The notes under the pieces were generated by a model. It did not search any database and had not been told where the DNA came from. It saw nothing but the letters and a program-made list of their open reading frames with translations. A DNA stretch of 24,677 nucleotides from an uncultured Eubacteriales bacterium (GTDB lineage Bacteria > Bacillota > Clostridia > Saccharofermentanales > Fastidiosipilaceae), in NCBI GenBank assembly GCA_902373515.1, contig CABKML010000021.1, positions 1 through 24,677 of the forward strand. Reading direction: 5' to 3'. Numbering within the stretch: position 1 is the first letter of the stretch; each line of letters begins with the position of its first letter. Shown here piece after piece: positions 14,605 through 24,602 of this stretch. The translations under genes were made by a program, and so were the position numbers.

Positions 14605-17600
14605 TCAATTCCGACTGATTCTGATTTCCCGCGGTTTGGAACCGTTTGCCGGTCCTATTATCCCGGCCCTTTCCAAGCTGTCGATCAACCTGCCGGCTCT
14701 GGGATAACCGATATTCAGCCGTCTTTGTAAGATGGAAACGGACGCATATCCGGCTTCCATTATAATTTCGACTGCCGCATCGAACAACTCATCTCGGTCA
14801 TTATCCGTGCTGTTATCTCCCGTCCCGTTATTTTGCGAGGTAAAAATATCTACCGGTTCCGTAACATAATCGGCATCTGCTTCTTTGAGAAAATCTACGA
14901 CAGCTTCCACATCCTGATCGCTGATAAAAGCGCCCTGTCCCCGCAAAGGCTTAATAGCACCTCTGGGATTATAGAGCATATCTCCTTTACCTAATAACTT
15001 CTCGGCGCCGGAACCGTCAAGGATGGTACGCGAGTCGACTTGAGAGGAAACGGCGAAAGCGATTCTGGAAGGTACATTGGCTTTAATAACACCCGTAATA
15101 ACGTCAACGGAAGGTCTTTGGGTAGCTAAAATCAAATGGATACCGCAAGCTCGGCCTTTGGCGGCGATACGGTTGATTGCGTCTTCTACTTCCTGAGGTG
15201 CCGTCATCATCAAATCGGCCAATTCGTCAATAATAACTACCAAATAAGGCATATGTTCCATGACTTCATAAACCATCTGACCGTCAGTCTGTTTAACAGT
15301 TTTCCTGACTCCCTGATTTTTGGCGACATATTCATTATATGACTTGATGTCCCGCACGGCCGCCCGGGCCAGTAATTCGTATCTTCTGCCCATTTCGACA
15401 CAGGCCCAGTTCAGAGCTTCGGCCGCCTTTTTGGGATCGGTTACTACCGGTACTAATAAATGCGGGATACCGTTATAGACACTCAGTTCCACCACTTTGG
15501 GGTCAACCATTATCAGTTTGAGGTCTTTGGGATGGCAATGATACAGCAAACTGATCAGAATGGCATTTATACAAATAGATTTACCGCTTCCGGTTGCACC
15601 GGCGATTAAAGTGTGGGTCATATCGGCCAAGTCGGCAACAATCGGTTGTCCGGGGATGTCTCTGCCCAAAGCAACTTTCAGCGGCTTATTATTGTTTTTC
15701 CAATCATTACCGGCCAGTATTGAACGTAAATCAACGATGCGTTTGTCTTTGTTCGGTATTTCTATGCCGATGGCGGATTTGCCGGGAATCGGAGCTTCGA
15801 TTCGCACTCCGGTTGCCGCCAGGCTTAAGGCTATATCGTCATTCAAGTTGACAATTTTTGAGACTTTAACGCCTACGCCCGGGCTTAATTCAAAGCGGGT
15901 GATTGTCGGACCGGTTGTGATGTTGATAACCTCGGCATCTACGCCGAAGCTTTTCAAAGTAAATTCCAATTTATCGGCTAAGGCTCTGATTTCAGCTTCA
16001 GAATTATTGTTGCGATTGTTCTGTACCGGCGTCAGTAAGTCAAGGTCGGGATAAATATACGGTTTTTTGGGAGAATCGGGCTTCCTTGTCAGTTCGTCCA
16101 AAGCTGCCTGTTTCAGCAAACTGTCTTTACGATCTCTTTCAGTATATATAAGCTGTCTTGAATTGGCTGCCGTTGTTTTATGTTCTTCTTCCACGTTGTC
16201 TTTCGACAAATCCAAGTCGGCAACTACTTCAACTTTTTTGTCCGTTAAATGAGCAGCTGCTACAGCGTCTGTTGCTGTCGGGCCGTTTGTTTGGCTCGAA
16301 GCAGAAGGAACAGGCGCAAGTACGGCTGTTTCCGCTGTGGCGGCTGTTTCCGACTCGTGCGCAAGTTCAGGTTCGGCAGCGACAGCAGTTTCAGGTTCGA
16401 CAGCAAGCTCCTTTATGGCCGCAGGCGCAGGTGAACTGTAAGCGGAAGAATTTAGCGGCGAAATGTCGGCCGTAATATTGTTCAAAGGGTTATAATCGCC
16501 GAAAGTTCCGGCAACATCTGCGCTTGCAGCTGTTGTATTCAATTTGAAAGGATCAACATCGACAAGATGCTTAACCGTTGTAAATTGCGGTTGCAGCGAA
16601 GAACTGTTAAGCACGCGATACTCACGGGCCAGAGCTGAATTTTCCGCTTCATTAGCTATTTTACCGGTATGCGGTTCCTGTAAATCAGCTACCAGATTAC
16701 CGACTTTTTCAGCTTGAGCCTGCAACTTTTCGCCGGTCGTACCGGGAAATTCTTTTTTGTCAGCTTGCGCCTGTTTTTGCAGAAAACTCGGCAAGGAATT
16801 GTCCACAGCGTTAAAAGCGGGCAGAATTACAGGCTGATTATGCACGTTCACCTCTGTTTCCCGATCAGGTTCAAGGCTTTCAGGCGGCAAAGTTTCGACA
16901 AAAGCGGGATTAAATATATTACTGTGTCTGATTTCCGGCAAAATTTTACCTGCTGCCTGTTGTTGCCAGCGACTCATGTCTATCAATTGCGGTTCCGGTA
17001 ATTCTTCTTTCCCGACAGAATCGTTTTCCGCTGTTAAGTGAGTTGAATGCTGTAGCTGCTGCTCGTTCGCATCTGCAGTTTGAGGCTGCTGCTCGGCATC
17101 ACTTAAATATTGGGCGGTGTTTATAGGTATAACGGCAGGTACAGTCGTTGCCGCTTCTTCCACCTTATTCTCTTCTGTGCTCGGTGCATCTTCTGCGTCC
17201 GGTAAAAGCGGCGTCACTGCACTTGTATTCGAACCGGTACCGGTTGCAGCCTCATCTGCAGCAGCGGCAGAAATCTCATCTGCGCCTGCTTCTATTTGCG
17301 GCAATTTTCTCAACGGCAATTTAATCTGCTCGGACGGTTTTTCCAATTCAGCTTCAGTATAATAATTTTCTTTTTGCAATTCGGCAGCATGCATATCGGC
17401 CAAAGTTTCCTGCACCGCCTGCTTAATATTACTGTGCGAGCGACGCACAATATCACTCAAATTGAGTAGCCATTCCAAAGCGGAAAAGCCGAAAATAATG
17501 CGCAATTCGCCCAAAGTTAAAGCAAATAACACAACTTTTCCCGCCAAAGAACCGAACATTTCATAAAAGGCCAGGCTGAAAGTTCCGGCAATAATTCCCA

Positions 17601-18084
17601 TCGGTCTGCAATTATGCAGCAAAGGATAATTATCAGGAGAAATGCCGGCCTGCCAAAGTAAATTGAAAGCGGTGCTTGCCCGCAAAGTGCTGGTATTCAA
17701 CCAAAGGCTCTCTCCCTGTGTCTGCCGGTAATAACCGGTTAATTGCTGAACCTGATTAATAAAATCCTTCTGATCAAGGGTAAAGAACTGCAAAAGTGAC
17801 GCTACAAGTAAATAGAGAATGATACTGTGAAAAATCAAAGCACCCGGCAACGGATGTCTGCTGCTGCGCGCGACAATAAAAGCAGCCAGCAAAATAAGAA
17901 TGAGCGAAAAATGATAAAGAGGTCCGAAAAGACCGCAGGCGATATAACGCAAAGCTACTCCCATAGCACCTGAAACATCAGGGGGTAAATAAAACGAAAT
18001 AAACAGCAGAGAAAGAAAACACAGCAAAACAAGAACTGTAATTTCCTTCACGCCGATATTGCCATTCTTCTTATAATTCACCAT
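14605..18084 (-). CDS. ftsK: FtsK/SpoIIIE DNA translocase with very long linker and FtsZ-tail-like motif
   Basis: This 1159-residue membrane-anchored DNA pump moves chromosome ends across the septum. Residues 1-200 hold the membrane segments (e.g. [20 protein letters not shown]). About 230-670 is a low-complexity Ala/Glu/Pro/Thr-rich linker. The motor follows, with Walker A GATGSGKS (Lys835) and Walker [13 protein letters not shown] (Asp953). The last 60 or so residues form the gamma winged helix that reads polarity sequences ([20 protein letters not shown]). The linker is several times longer than in B. subtilis SpoIIIE. At residues 430-437 it carries SLPSFLQK, similar to the conserved FtsZ C-terminal peptide and to the end of Maf in this window. 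Confidence 0.96.
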   Translation of the reverse strand: MVNYKKNGNIGVKEITVLVLLCFLSLLFISFYLPPDVSGAMGVALRYIACGLFGPLYHFSLILILLAAFIVARSSRHPLPGALIFHSIILYLLVASLLQFFTLDQKDFINQVQQLTGYYRQTQGESLWLNTSTLRASTAFNLLWQAGISPDNYPLLHNCRPMGIIAGTFSLAFYEMFGSLAGKVVLFALTLGELRIIFGFSALEWLLNLSDIVRRSHSNIKQAVQETLADMHAAELQKENYYTEAELEKPSEQIKLPLRKLPQIEAGADEISAAAADEAATGTGSNTSAVTPLLPDAEDAPSTEENKVEEAATTVPAVIPINTAQYLSDAEQQPQTADANEQQLQHSTHLTAENDSVGKEELPEPQLIDMSRWQQQAAGKILPEIRHSNIFNPAFVETLPPESLEPDRETEVNVHNQPVILPAFNAVDNSLPSFLQKQAQADKKEFPGTTGEKLQAQAEKVGNLVADLQEPHTGKIANEAENSALAREYRVLNSSSLQPQFTTVKHLVDVDPFKLNTTAASADVAGTFGDYNPLNNITADISPLNSSAYSSPAPAAIKELAVEPETAVAAEPELAHESETAATAETAVLAPVPSASSQTNGPTATDAVAAAHLTDKKVEVVADLDLSKDNVEEEHKTTAANSRQLIYTERDRKDSLLKQAALDELTRKPDSPKKPYIYPDLDLLTPVQNNRNNNSEAEIRALADKLEFTLKSFGVDAEVINITTGPTITRFELSPGVGVKVSKIVNLNDDIALSLAATGVRIEAPIPGKSAIGIEIPNKDKRIVDLRSILAGNDWKNNNKPLKVALGRDIPGQPIVADLADMTHTLIAGATGSGKSICINAILISLLYHCHPKDLKLIMVDPKVVELSVYNGIPHLLVPVVTDPKKAAEALNWACVEMGRRYELLARAAVRDIKSYNEYVAKNQGVRKTVKQTDGQMVYEVMEHMPYLVVIIDELADLMMTAPQEVEDAINRIAAKGRACGIHLILATQRPSVDVITGVIKANVPSRIAFAVSSQVDSRTILDGSGAEKLLGKGDMLYNPRGAIKPLRGQGAFISDQDVEAVVDFLKEADADYVTEPVDIFTSQNNGTGDNSTDNDRDELFDAAVEIIMEAGYASVSILQRRLNIGYPRAGRLIDSLERAGIIGPANGSKPREIRISRN

Positions 18085-18123
18085 TACTTACTATTCCATT
18101 CTCCGTCAATTATTATCTGCAAA

Positions 18124-18708
18124 TTATTCGCTGCAACGACAACCCTTTTCCCTCATCGTCTTAATCTTATAGGCCAAAATGATTGTCTTGGCATCATGAA
18201 TTTGCCCCTCTTCGATTAATTGTAAAATTTCGGACAAAGTCAAATATTCTACTTTAACGTGCTCTCCTTCATCCAAATGTTGTGCCGTTCGTTTTAACTG
18301 ATCGGCGTAATACAGAAATATTTTTTCGGTCGAATAGCCGCATGTCGGGTAAACATAGCCCATTTCTTTGACAGACGCGGCCAAATATCCACCTTCTTCT
18401 TCCAGCTCTCTTTGGGCGCAGACTGCCGGATCCTCTCCTTTTTCGATTTTACCGGCGGGAAATTCGAGCAATTCCTGCTGAACGGCAAAGCGATACTGTC
18501 GCACCATTAAAAATCTGCCGTCCGGCAAAGCCGCCGCGATGCAGCAACCGCCATGGTGTTGCACAACTTCACGCGGATAAGCGCATTGATCAGGTCCTTG
18601 GATAGTGTACTTTATCGCTTCAAAAACTGCGCCCTGAAATTTGCTCTCTTTGCCTATTTCTTTTTCTAAAAATATAGAATCCGTTTTGTCGCCTGTTAAT
18701 TTTTCCAT
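18124..18708 (-). CDS. nudF: Nudix hydrolase, ADP-ribose pyrophosphatase type
   Basis: The 194-residue Nudix protein contains the complete box GKIEKGEDPAVCAQRELEEE followed by GGY (Gx5Ex7REUxEExGU). The upstream VRQYRFAVQQELLEFPAGK is typical of ADP-ribose pyrophosphatases, which split ADP-ribose to AMP and ribose 5-phosphate. It lies between rnhA and ftsK with short gaps, as part of one transcription unit. GGGAGG precedes the ATG. The symbol is by resemblance. Confidence 0.88.
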   Translation of the reverse strand: MEKLTGDKTDSIFLEKEIGKESKFQGAVFEAIKYTIQGPDQCAYPREVVQHHGGCCIAAALPDGRFLMVRQYRFAVQQELLEFPAGKIEKGEDPAVCAQRELEEEGGYLAASVKEMGYVYPTCGYSTEKIFLYYADQLKRTAQHLDEGEHVKVEYLTLSEILQLIEEGQIHDAKTIILAYKIKTMREKGCRCSE

Positions 18709-18737
18709 AAATCCTCCCTTTAATCAATAGCAGTCCG

Positions 18738-19214
18738 TTAATCCGAAGGATGCAAGCGTTTGTAAGTTTGCCACTCTTTAACTGCCAAAACATCACATCT
18801 GTTGTTGTAATAATCGTCGGCGTGGCCTTTTACTTTAACGAATGTAACGTCATATTTTTCTACAAGTTCCGCCAGACGTTTCCACAAATCCTGATTGCTG
18901 ACTGCTTTTTTGGCACTATTGACCCAATTGTTCGCTTTCCAGCTTCTAATCCAGCCGGAATTGAAAGCATTGACCACGTAACTGCTGTCACTGTGGACTA
19001 TCACTTTAATCGGACGATTGATGCATTCCAGCGCGCGAATTACAGCCGTTACTTCCATTCTGTTGTTGGTTGTGTCCGCCGCTACACCCGAGATTTCTTT
19101 CTCGTGTCCCTGATAAATCAACACGGCCGCCCAACCTCCTACTCCCGGATTACCCGAGCAGGCACCGTCCGTATATATACGTAAAATATTGTCTTTTGCC
19201 GGTTCGGCACTCAT
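18738..19214 (-). CDS. rnhA: Ribonuclease HI
   Basis: RNase HI removes RNA from RNA-DNA hybrids. The 158 residues show the four catalytic acids in context: IYTDGACSGNPG (Asp), NNRMEV (Glu), VHSDSSYV (Asp) and NNRCDVLA (Asp). KGHADDYYNN supplies the mobile His loop. I chose the ATG at 19214 because GAGGAG lies 7 bases upstream; the longer frame would start at a TTG inside that region. First gene of the minus-strand unit. Confidence 0.95.
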   Translation of the reverse strand: MSAEPAKDNILRIYTDGACSGNPGVGGWAAVLIYQGHEKEISGVAADTTNNRMEVTAVIRALECINRPIKVIVHSDSSYVVNAFNSGWIRSWKANNWVNSAKKAVSNQDLWKRLAELVEKYDVTFVKVKGHADDYYNNRCDVLAVKEWQTYKRLHPSD

Positions 19215-19517
19215 AATTCCGCTCCTCAAGATTTTGGATTGATTCTTTTAATTATATCATCAATGCCTTCAGGCGACAGAGGAGCCGGCAGAAGGGCCTA
19301 AGGCAGAACAACTACAAAGCGGGCAGGATAATGTACGGCAAATTTTCCGGTCGAAGCAGATTTCTGCCGACACTTCCGCTTGCACTGTAAGTTTGAATTA
19401 TACAGCTGAAATATACGGCCTAATTATCAAACGGAATAATTGTTATAAATTTGCAATCCATAAACTCACTATCTATTCTATAATATTATTTTGTAATGCA
19501 AATATGGAGGAATTAAC
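19215..19517. other. Divergent intergenic region rnhA / maf
   Basis: This 303-base stretch separates rnhA from maf. A TATAAT at 19479-19484 is the best maf -10, without a good -35 (TTGCAA at 19451 is 22 bases away). A bulged palindrome (GTCGaaGCAGA / TCTGCCGAC) lies near 19352-19373. A plus-strand frame crosses much of the region (…ATEEPAEGPKAEQLQ…) but has no start codon or binding site, so I do not call it a gene. Confidence 0.45.
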
Positions 19518-20693
19518 ATGTCTACTCAATTATTATTAGCCAGTTCTTCACCTCGTCGCAGAAGTATTCTTAATTTGGCAAATATAGATTTTATTACATA
19601 TAGTCCACAGGTTGATGAATCTGCTATTAGCAACAAACTGCTTGAAATATATAAGGGCGCCTGTCAATCGGCTATGGGCCGAATTATTACAGGCGAGTTG
19701 GCCTTGCAGAAAGCTCTGGCCGCCGCTTATTTGACGAAAGCTCCTCTTATTCTGGCTGCCGATACTTTAGTTATGTGCCGCGGTTATATTTTGGGCAAGC
19801 CTCAGGATGCCGCCGTTGCTCACAGTATGTTCAATTTATTGTTGGGTAAACAGTTAAGCTCCGAAGACTTGGCTCTTCTCGGTACTCCCAAAGCGACGGA
19901 GGAGGATCGGCAACATCAAATTAAAGGACAATATCACCAAGTTTCAACCGGTGTCTGTCTATTAGTTCATAAAAATTATTATCAGAGCAATTTATCCCCG
20001 GAATTGTCCAAGCGCCTGAAAGAGGTAAAGACCGCCTATCCGGAATTGAACGAATATTACAAATTATCCTTTGTCGAACAGGCCGGTGTATATATGCAGG
20101 GAGATACGGCATTTGCGCAAAAAACGGTGGATGATTATATTGCTGCCGGTAATTGTTATGACAAGGCCGGTGCTTACGCCGTCCAGGAAAGTACTGCCGC
20201 TTTAATTAACGGCATTGTCGGCGATGTCTATACTGTTATGGGCCTGCCTTTACACGCGCTTTTGGAACAGTGCAACGAAATATTGCCGTTAAGAGCTGCC
20301 GAGGCGATAACAGACGTCCCCGAGGTTAAGGAAGTGAAAGTCCGTACTGTCGCCGAAGAAACTGCTTTAAAAGCCGAATCTGCGCCTGAACCGGAACTCA
20401 TAAATACTAATACGCGTAAAAGCGCTTTCAGCCGCTTCAATTCCGCTTTAATGCACATGAATAATAAAGAAAAAGCAAGCAATACCCTGTCTGCCTCTCC
20501 GGCCGCAGACGGACAGTTAAAACAGCAAAGCGGGACGGAGAAAACGCAAACGGTACCGGACTTAAGCTTGAGTCGACCTCTAATTTTCGATAATTCGGCA
20601 ACTGCAGTCGGCCAAGTCAACAGTTTGCAAAGCAAATTGCAGGAGTTAAGACGAAATGATTCTTCGTTACCGTCATTTTTGCAAAAAAATTAA
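19518..20693 (+). CDS. maf: Maf-family nucleotide pyrophosphatase with long C-terminal tail
   Basis: Maf proteins are nucleoside-triphosphate pyrophosphatases linked to septum inhibition. The N-terminal signature LLASSSPRRRSIL, the ILAADTLV segment, the HQVSTGV segment, and YDKAGAYAVQE with GDVYTVMGLPLHAL define the catalytic domain. That domain (about residues 1-256) is longer than the usual 190 because of insertions near 115-140 and 160-185. Residues 257-391 are a polar, disordered-looking tail ending [10 protein letters not shown], close to the FtsZ C-terminal peptide. GGAGG precedes the ATG. Confidence 0.9.
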   Translation: MSTQLLLASSSPRRRSILNLANIDFITYSPQVDESAISNKLLEIYKGACQSAMGRIITGELALQKALAAAYLTKAPLILAADTLVMCRGYILGKPQDAAVAHSMFNLLLGKQLSSEDLALLGTPKATEEDRQHQIKGQYHQVSTGVCLLVHKNYYQSNLSPELSKRLKEVKTAYPELNEYYKLSFVEQAGVYMQGDTAFAQKTVDDYIAAGNCYDKAGAYAVQESTAALINGIVGDVYTVMGLPLHALLEQCNEILPLRAAEAITDVPEVKEVKVRTVAEETALKAESAPEPELINTNTRKSAFSRFNSALMHMNNKEKASNTLSASPAADGQLKQQSGTEKTQTVPDLSLSRPLIFDNSATAVGQVNSLQSKLQELRRNDSSLPSFLQKN

Positions 20694-20712
20694 GTCAGTA
20701 GTTTAATCCGGC

Positions 20713-21738
20713 ATGAATCAGGAAAATCTGGAAATATTAAACAGTCTGAAGCTCGATTCCGACCTCAATTCCTGGCAAAAACTATATCGTTGTTGTCAAA
20801 TTTGTCCGCAGAATTGTCGGGTCAATCGTTTGGCCGGAGAGCTGGGCTTCTGTTTGACCGATAAAGATTTGCACATTGCGCGCGCCGCTTTGCATTTTTA
20901 CGAAGAACCGCCGATTTCCGGGGCTTCAGGCTCGGGTGCAATTTTCTTTACCGGTTGTAATATGTCTTGTGTTTTTTGCCAGAACTGCGCTATTTCCACT
21001 TCCAGAAGACGGAAAAATGTGAATAAACTCGGCAAAGTTTTCAGTCAGGAAGAATTTCTGCAAACCTGCTTCGATTTGCAGGATCAAGGTGCATGTAACA
21101 TAAATTTGGTTACCGCCGGCCATCAGTTGGCGACTTTAATTCCCTGTTTGGAAAATTTGAAAAAGGCGGGCTTAAAAATTCCTCTAGTTTATAACAGTTC
21201 TTCTTACGAAAATTTGGAGATGATTAAAAAGCTCGACGGTCTTATCGATATTTATTTGCCTGATATTAAATTTTATCGTTCCGATTTAGCTGCAAAATAT
21301 CTGGGTTGCCCCGATTATCCGGAAGTAAGTTTCAGTGTTGTGCGGGAAATGTACCGTCAAGTCGGTAAATTAAAGTTTCAAAAGCAGCCTGTGACTGCAA
21401 CTTCTAAGGCCGCCTGTCATTTTCCGCTATTGAAAAAAGGGCTTGTCCTGCGGATTCTGCTCATGCCCGGCTATCTGAACGATGCCAAAGCGGTTTTAAG
21501 TTACGCTTACACCTGTTTTTCGGACAATATCTACATCAGTTTGATGAACCAGTATACTCCTATTCCCCAAATACTGCGAAAATATCCTGAACTTAATCGA
21601 CATGTAAAAACGGAAGAATACGAAGAATTTGTCAATTTCGCGCTTGATCTGGGCGTTAAACATGCCTTTACGCAGGATGAAAGTACTCAGAGCGATTCTT
21701 TTATCCCCGATTTTCAAATGTATAATCCCGATATATAA
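20713..21738 (+). CDS. Radical SAM protein, PflX-like
   Basis: The 341-residue radical SAM protein belongs to the PflX-like (pyruvate formate-lyase-activase-related) group. An N-terminal Cys-rich segment CCQICPQNCRVNRLAGELGF precedes EEPPISGASGSGAIFFTGCN and the 4Fe-4S motif CNMSCVFC (Cys82, Cys86, Cys89). The substrate of this group is not established here. It starts 19 bases after the maf stop with no clear ribosome binding site, so translation may depend on coupling to maf. Its stop codon touches the rex terminator. Confidence 0.88.
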   Translation: MNQENLEILNSLKLDSDLNSWQKLYRCCQICPQNCRVNRLAGELGFCLTDKDLHIARAALHFYEEPPISGASGSGAIFFTGCNMSCVFCQNCAISTSRRRKNVNKLGKVFSQEEFLQTCFDLQDQGACNINLVTAGHQLATLIPCLENLKKAGLKIPLVYNSSSYENLEMIKKLDGLIDIYLPDIKFYRSDLAAKYLGCPDYPEVSFSVVREMYRQVGKLKFQKQPVTATSKAACHFPLLKKGLVLRILLMPGYLNDAKAVLSYAYTCFSDNIYISLMNQYTPIPQILRKYPELNRHVKTEEYEEFVNFALDLGVKHAFTQDESTQSDSFIPDFQMYNPDI

Positions 21739-21782
21739 AAACGCCAGTCCGTACGGGATAAACCCGCTTAACGGAACAGGCG
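21737..21782 (-). terminator. Terminator of rex
   Basis: On the minus strand a long interrupted stem (CGCC…GGCG, TCCGT…ACGGA, CGGG…CCCG) is followed by TTTTT. The hairpin also lies directly behind the convergent radical SAM gene, but without a good T-run on the plus strand. Confidence 0.75.
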
Positions 21783-21816
21783 CTTAATAATTTACAATGC
21801 TTTTTCAGCTGAGAAC

Positions 21817-22467
21817 TCAGCCGTTGGCATTCAAACGTTTCAATTCATATTGGTTCCACAACAAAGCTAATGATTGTGCCAAGTCAACGTTCTCAACAAT
21901 AACTGCATCGTTCAAATTCAGATGAACGGTAGAGAAGTTCCAAATAGCTTTAACGCCTAATTGTGCCAACTTCTCGGCTGTAGCTTGAGCCTGATCATGA
22001 GGAACGGTCAAAATAGCCAATTCCGGCAACTTGTGCTTCTCAATCTCGTTAATGTTGTAAACAGGGACTTCGGAATCCTTGTACTTGGCAATCAAATCCG
22101 GATTGATATCATAAGCAGCGGAAATTGCCAAACCGTACTCTTTGAAACCTGAGTAATGGAGGAAAGCACCGCCCAAGTGACCAACACCGATTAAGACAGC
22201 TTCACGAACATTGTTGTAGCCGAGGAAGCTCTTAATATCGTTAATCAAACGATCGATGGGGAAACCTGTACGGGGTTTACCTGAGTCTGAAACCCAAGCC
22301 AAATCCTTACGGACCTGAATACCGGTCAAGCTGAGCATGGAAGCAATTGTCGATGAGGAAATTGCTGTCATTCCCTTAGCCTGCATGTGCAACAGGCAAT
22401 TCAAATAAGTAGGCATTCTACGAATTGTAGGAGCCGGAACACTTTCAGTTCTAACACGTCTAAACAT
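21817..22467 (-). CDS. rex: Redox-sensing transcriptional repressor Rex
   Basis: Rex represses fermentation genes until NADH rises. The 216 residues show the N-terminal winged helix (STIASMLSLTGIQVRKDLAW) and the Rossmann NAD(H) site VLIGVGHLGGAFLHY (GxGxxG at 94-99). The C-terminal NFSTVHLNLNDAVIVENVDL is followed by the domain-swapped helix. Start ATG 22467 with AAGGAG upstream. It is convergent with the radical SAM gene and divergent from pepO. Confidence 0.96.
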   Translation of the reverse strand: MFRRVRTESVPAPTIRRMPTYLNCLLHMQAKGMTAISSSTIASMLSLTGIQVRKDLAWVSDSGKPRTGFPIDRLINDIKSFLGYNNVREAVLIGVGHLGGAFLHYSGFKEYGLAISAAYDINPDLIAKYKDSEVPVYNINEIEKHKLPELAILTVPHDQAQATAEKLAQLGVKAIWNFSTVHLNLNDAVIVENVDLAQSLALLWNQYELKRLNANG

Positions 22468-22502
22468 ATTAAATCTCCTTCAGTATTAATCATAATTTAC
22501 AT

Positions 22503-22560
22503 ATTATACTAATATTTTTATATTATAGCAGACTTATCGGTATACAACATATGGTATAAT
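22503..22560. promoter_or_regulatory. Divergent promoters of rex and pepO
   Basis: On the minus strand two TATAAT sequences (22503-22508 and 22522-22527) face rex. On the plus strand TATAAT at 22555-22560 faces pepO. The -35 regions are weak on both sides. I did not see a clear Rex operator here. Confidence 0.45.
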
Positions 22561-22627
22561 CAAGATTAATCAAAAATTAAAAAAGATTTATAAACAAGCC
22601 ACAAATGACAGGCTGTTAGGAGGAACA

Positions 22628-24532
22628 ATGAGGTTAGAAGACGATTTTTACACCTACGTTAATGCAGAATGGCTTAAAAATGCCGTAATTCCGCCGGATC
22701 GCCCCGCTACGGGCACGTTTCACGAATTAGATGAATCTATTGAGAAATACTTGTTGAAACTGTCCGAAACTTGGCTGCAAAAGCCTGAATCGGTAAATGA
22801 TAATCCGCACTTGTCGGCTTATGTTAAGCTTTTACGCCTGGCCAGAGATGAGAAAAGCCGCGAAAGCAACGAAATTCCCGCATTATTGGGGCTTTCCGCC
22901 GAATTGGATAAGTATACTTCCTTTGCAGAAATTTGCCGAAATTATGGTAAATATAAGTTTACAGGCCTGCCTTTTCCGTTGACCATAGATATAGAGGCAG
23001 ATATGAAGCGGGCACGCAAAAAAATCCTTTATTTCGGACCGGCCGGAACAATTTTACCCGATTCTACCTATTATCAACCGGGGCATCCGCAAGCTGCGCA
23101 ACTGTTGGATAATTACAAGCACTGCACCTCAGCTTACCTGCAGGCATTAGGTTTGAGCAACGTAGAAGAGTTGGTAGAATTAACCATGAAATTCGATGCC
23201 TCTTTCGCTATTTACACCAAGAGTAATGAGCAAAAGGCCGATTATGTCGACAGTTATCATCCGCAAACTTTGCAAACCTACATTGATAAATTGCCGGCGG
23301 AGCTGCAGGCATTGGGAACGGAACTGCAGAATATTTTCCATCTGTCCGCTGATGATATTGTCAGCGACAGTGAACCGGAATTTACAGCCTCTTTGAGCAA
23401 ATTTGTCAATTCGACTGATTTCTCCGCTTTTAAGGCTTGGGCTCTGGTTAATTTTCTCCTGCACAACAGCAAATATTTAACTGACGATTTGCGCATTAAA
23501 GGCGGCGAATATGGGCGTATGTTGCTCGGAGCGGCCGAACCGCGTAATTTTGAGAGATATACTTTTGATTTAGCTAATTCGTATTACAGCGATCCTGTCG
23601 GTCTGTATTATGCTCATACCAATTTCAGCGAACAATCTAAAATGGATGTTTTAGAAATGTTGAAGCAGATGATTCAAGTCTATGAGCAAAGGCTCAGTCA
23701 AAATACCTGGTTATCGGCTTCTACCAAAGAAAAGGCTATTAAAAAGTTAAAGGCGCTGCAGCTGCATATTGCTTATCCGGATAAAATCTCGCCTTTGTAT
23801 GATAAGCTTTTGCCGGTAATTGATGAAAATAAGCCGTCTCTGCTCTTAACCTGTACGCAATTGAATCAGACTATTTATCAGTACACTATTGATAATTTTG
23901 CGCAGGAAATTGATCCTGAACTGTGGTCGATGCCGGCTGATATGGTTAACGCCTACTATTCCCCTTCTAAGAATTGCATTGTTTTTCCGGCGGCAATATT
24001 GCAAAAGCCCTATTATGACCTGGAGTCGCCTAAAGCTGCCAATTACGGCGGTATCGGAGCTGTTATGGCCCATGAGATTTCTCATGCTTTTGACAATAAC
24101 GGTTGTCGTTTCGATGAAAACGGTAATTTAGAGGACTGGTGGCAGCCGGAAGACTATGAGGCTTTCAAAAAGAAAACGCAGGAAATGATTGCTTTATTCG
24201 ATAACTATCCTACTCCGGCAGGTAAATGCAACGGCAAATTAACTGTTTCGGAAAATATCGCCGATGCCGGCGGCCTTGCCTGTGCTTATACGGCTGCAAT
24301 AGCGAACGATAAAGAACATGAAGCGGAATTTTATATGTCCTGGGCGCGGGTTTGGCGTTCCAAATTTACGCCGCAATTTGAGAAAATTCTCTTGTCTTTG
24401 GATCCGCATGCACCTTGTATTCTCAGGGCTAATCGCCAGTTAATGAACTTAAGTCCTTTTGCGGAATATTATAAATTACAGCCCGACGACGGCATGTATT
24501 TGGCAAAAGAAAAGCGAGTCAGTATTTGGTAA
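22628..24532 (+). CDS. pepO: M13-family zinc metallopeptidase (PepO/neprilysin-like)
   Basis: The 634-residue endopeptidase is close to full family length. The N-terminus DDFYTYVNAEWL matches the M13 start. The zinc site is HEISH (His482, Glu483, His486), the third ligand Glu542 is in ENIADAGG, and the substrate-binding NAYYSPSKNCIVFPAAILQ precedes it. The C-terminus …MYLAKEKRVSIW resembles the usual family ending. No signal peptide or membrane anchor is visible, so it is probably cytoplasmic, as in lactic-acid bacterial PepO. AGGAGG lies 5 bases before the ATG. Confidence 0.95.
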   Translation: MRLEDDFYTYVNAEWLKNAVIPPDRPATGTFHELDESIEKYLLKLSETWLQKPESVNDNPHLSAYVKLLRLARDEKSRESNEIPALLGLSAELDKYTSFAEICRNYGKYKFTGLPFPLTIDIEADMKRARKKILYFGPAGTILPDSTYYQPGHPQAAQLLDNYKHCTSAYLQALGLSNVEELVELTMKFDASFAIYTKSNEQKADYVDSYHPQTLQTYIDKLPAELQALGTELQNIFHLSADDIVSDSEPEFTASLSKFVNSTDFSAFKAWALVNFLLHNSKYLTDDLRIKGGEYGRMLLGAAEPRNFERYTFDLANSYYSDPVGLYYAHTNFSEQSKMDVLEMLKQMIQVYEQRLSQNTWLSASTKEKAIKKLKALQLHIAYPDKISPLYDKLLPVIDENKPSLLLTCTQLNQTIYQYTIDNFAQEIDPELWSMPADMVNAYYSPSKNCIVFPAAILQKPYYDLESPKAANYGGIGAVMAHEISHAFDNNGCRFDENGNLEDWWQPEDYEAFKKKTQEMIALFDNYPTPAGKCNGKLTVSENIADAGGLACAYTAAIANDKEHEAEFYMSWARVWRSKFTPQFEKILLSLDPHAPCILRANRQLMNLSPFAEYYKLQPDDGMYLAKEKRVSIW

Positions 24533-24551
24533 GAAAAAAGATCGGTTCAAA

Positions 24552-24580
24552 ATGATATGTACCCAGAATACTGGACACAT
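24552..24580. mobile_element. Possible IS3-like element terminus
   Basis: TGATATGTACCCAGAATACT followed by GGACACATA resembles the TGT(C/A)CC…GGACA ends of IS3-family elements. If so, the element extends beyond the window and the hairpin at 24603 would be inside it. No transposase is visible, so this is weak. Confidence 0.25.
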
Positions 24581-24602
24581 ATTTATGAACTAGGATGAAC
24601 AC

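Noticed and set aside
15560..16054. Plus-strand 164-codon frame opposite ftsK
   Set aside because: Antisense shadow of the conserved FtsK motor domain.
19256..19517. Open plus-strand frame before maf (…ATEEPAEGPKAEQ…)
   Set aside because: It has no start codon or ribosome binding site after its upstream stop and shows no family resemblance.
22468..22627. Rex operator between rex and pepO
   Set aside because: I looked for a TTGTnAA-type palindrome and saw none good enough.
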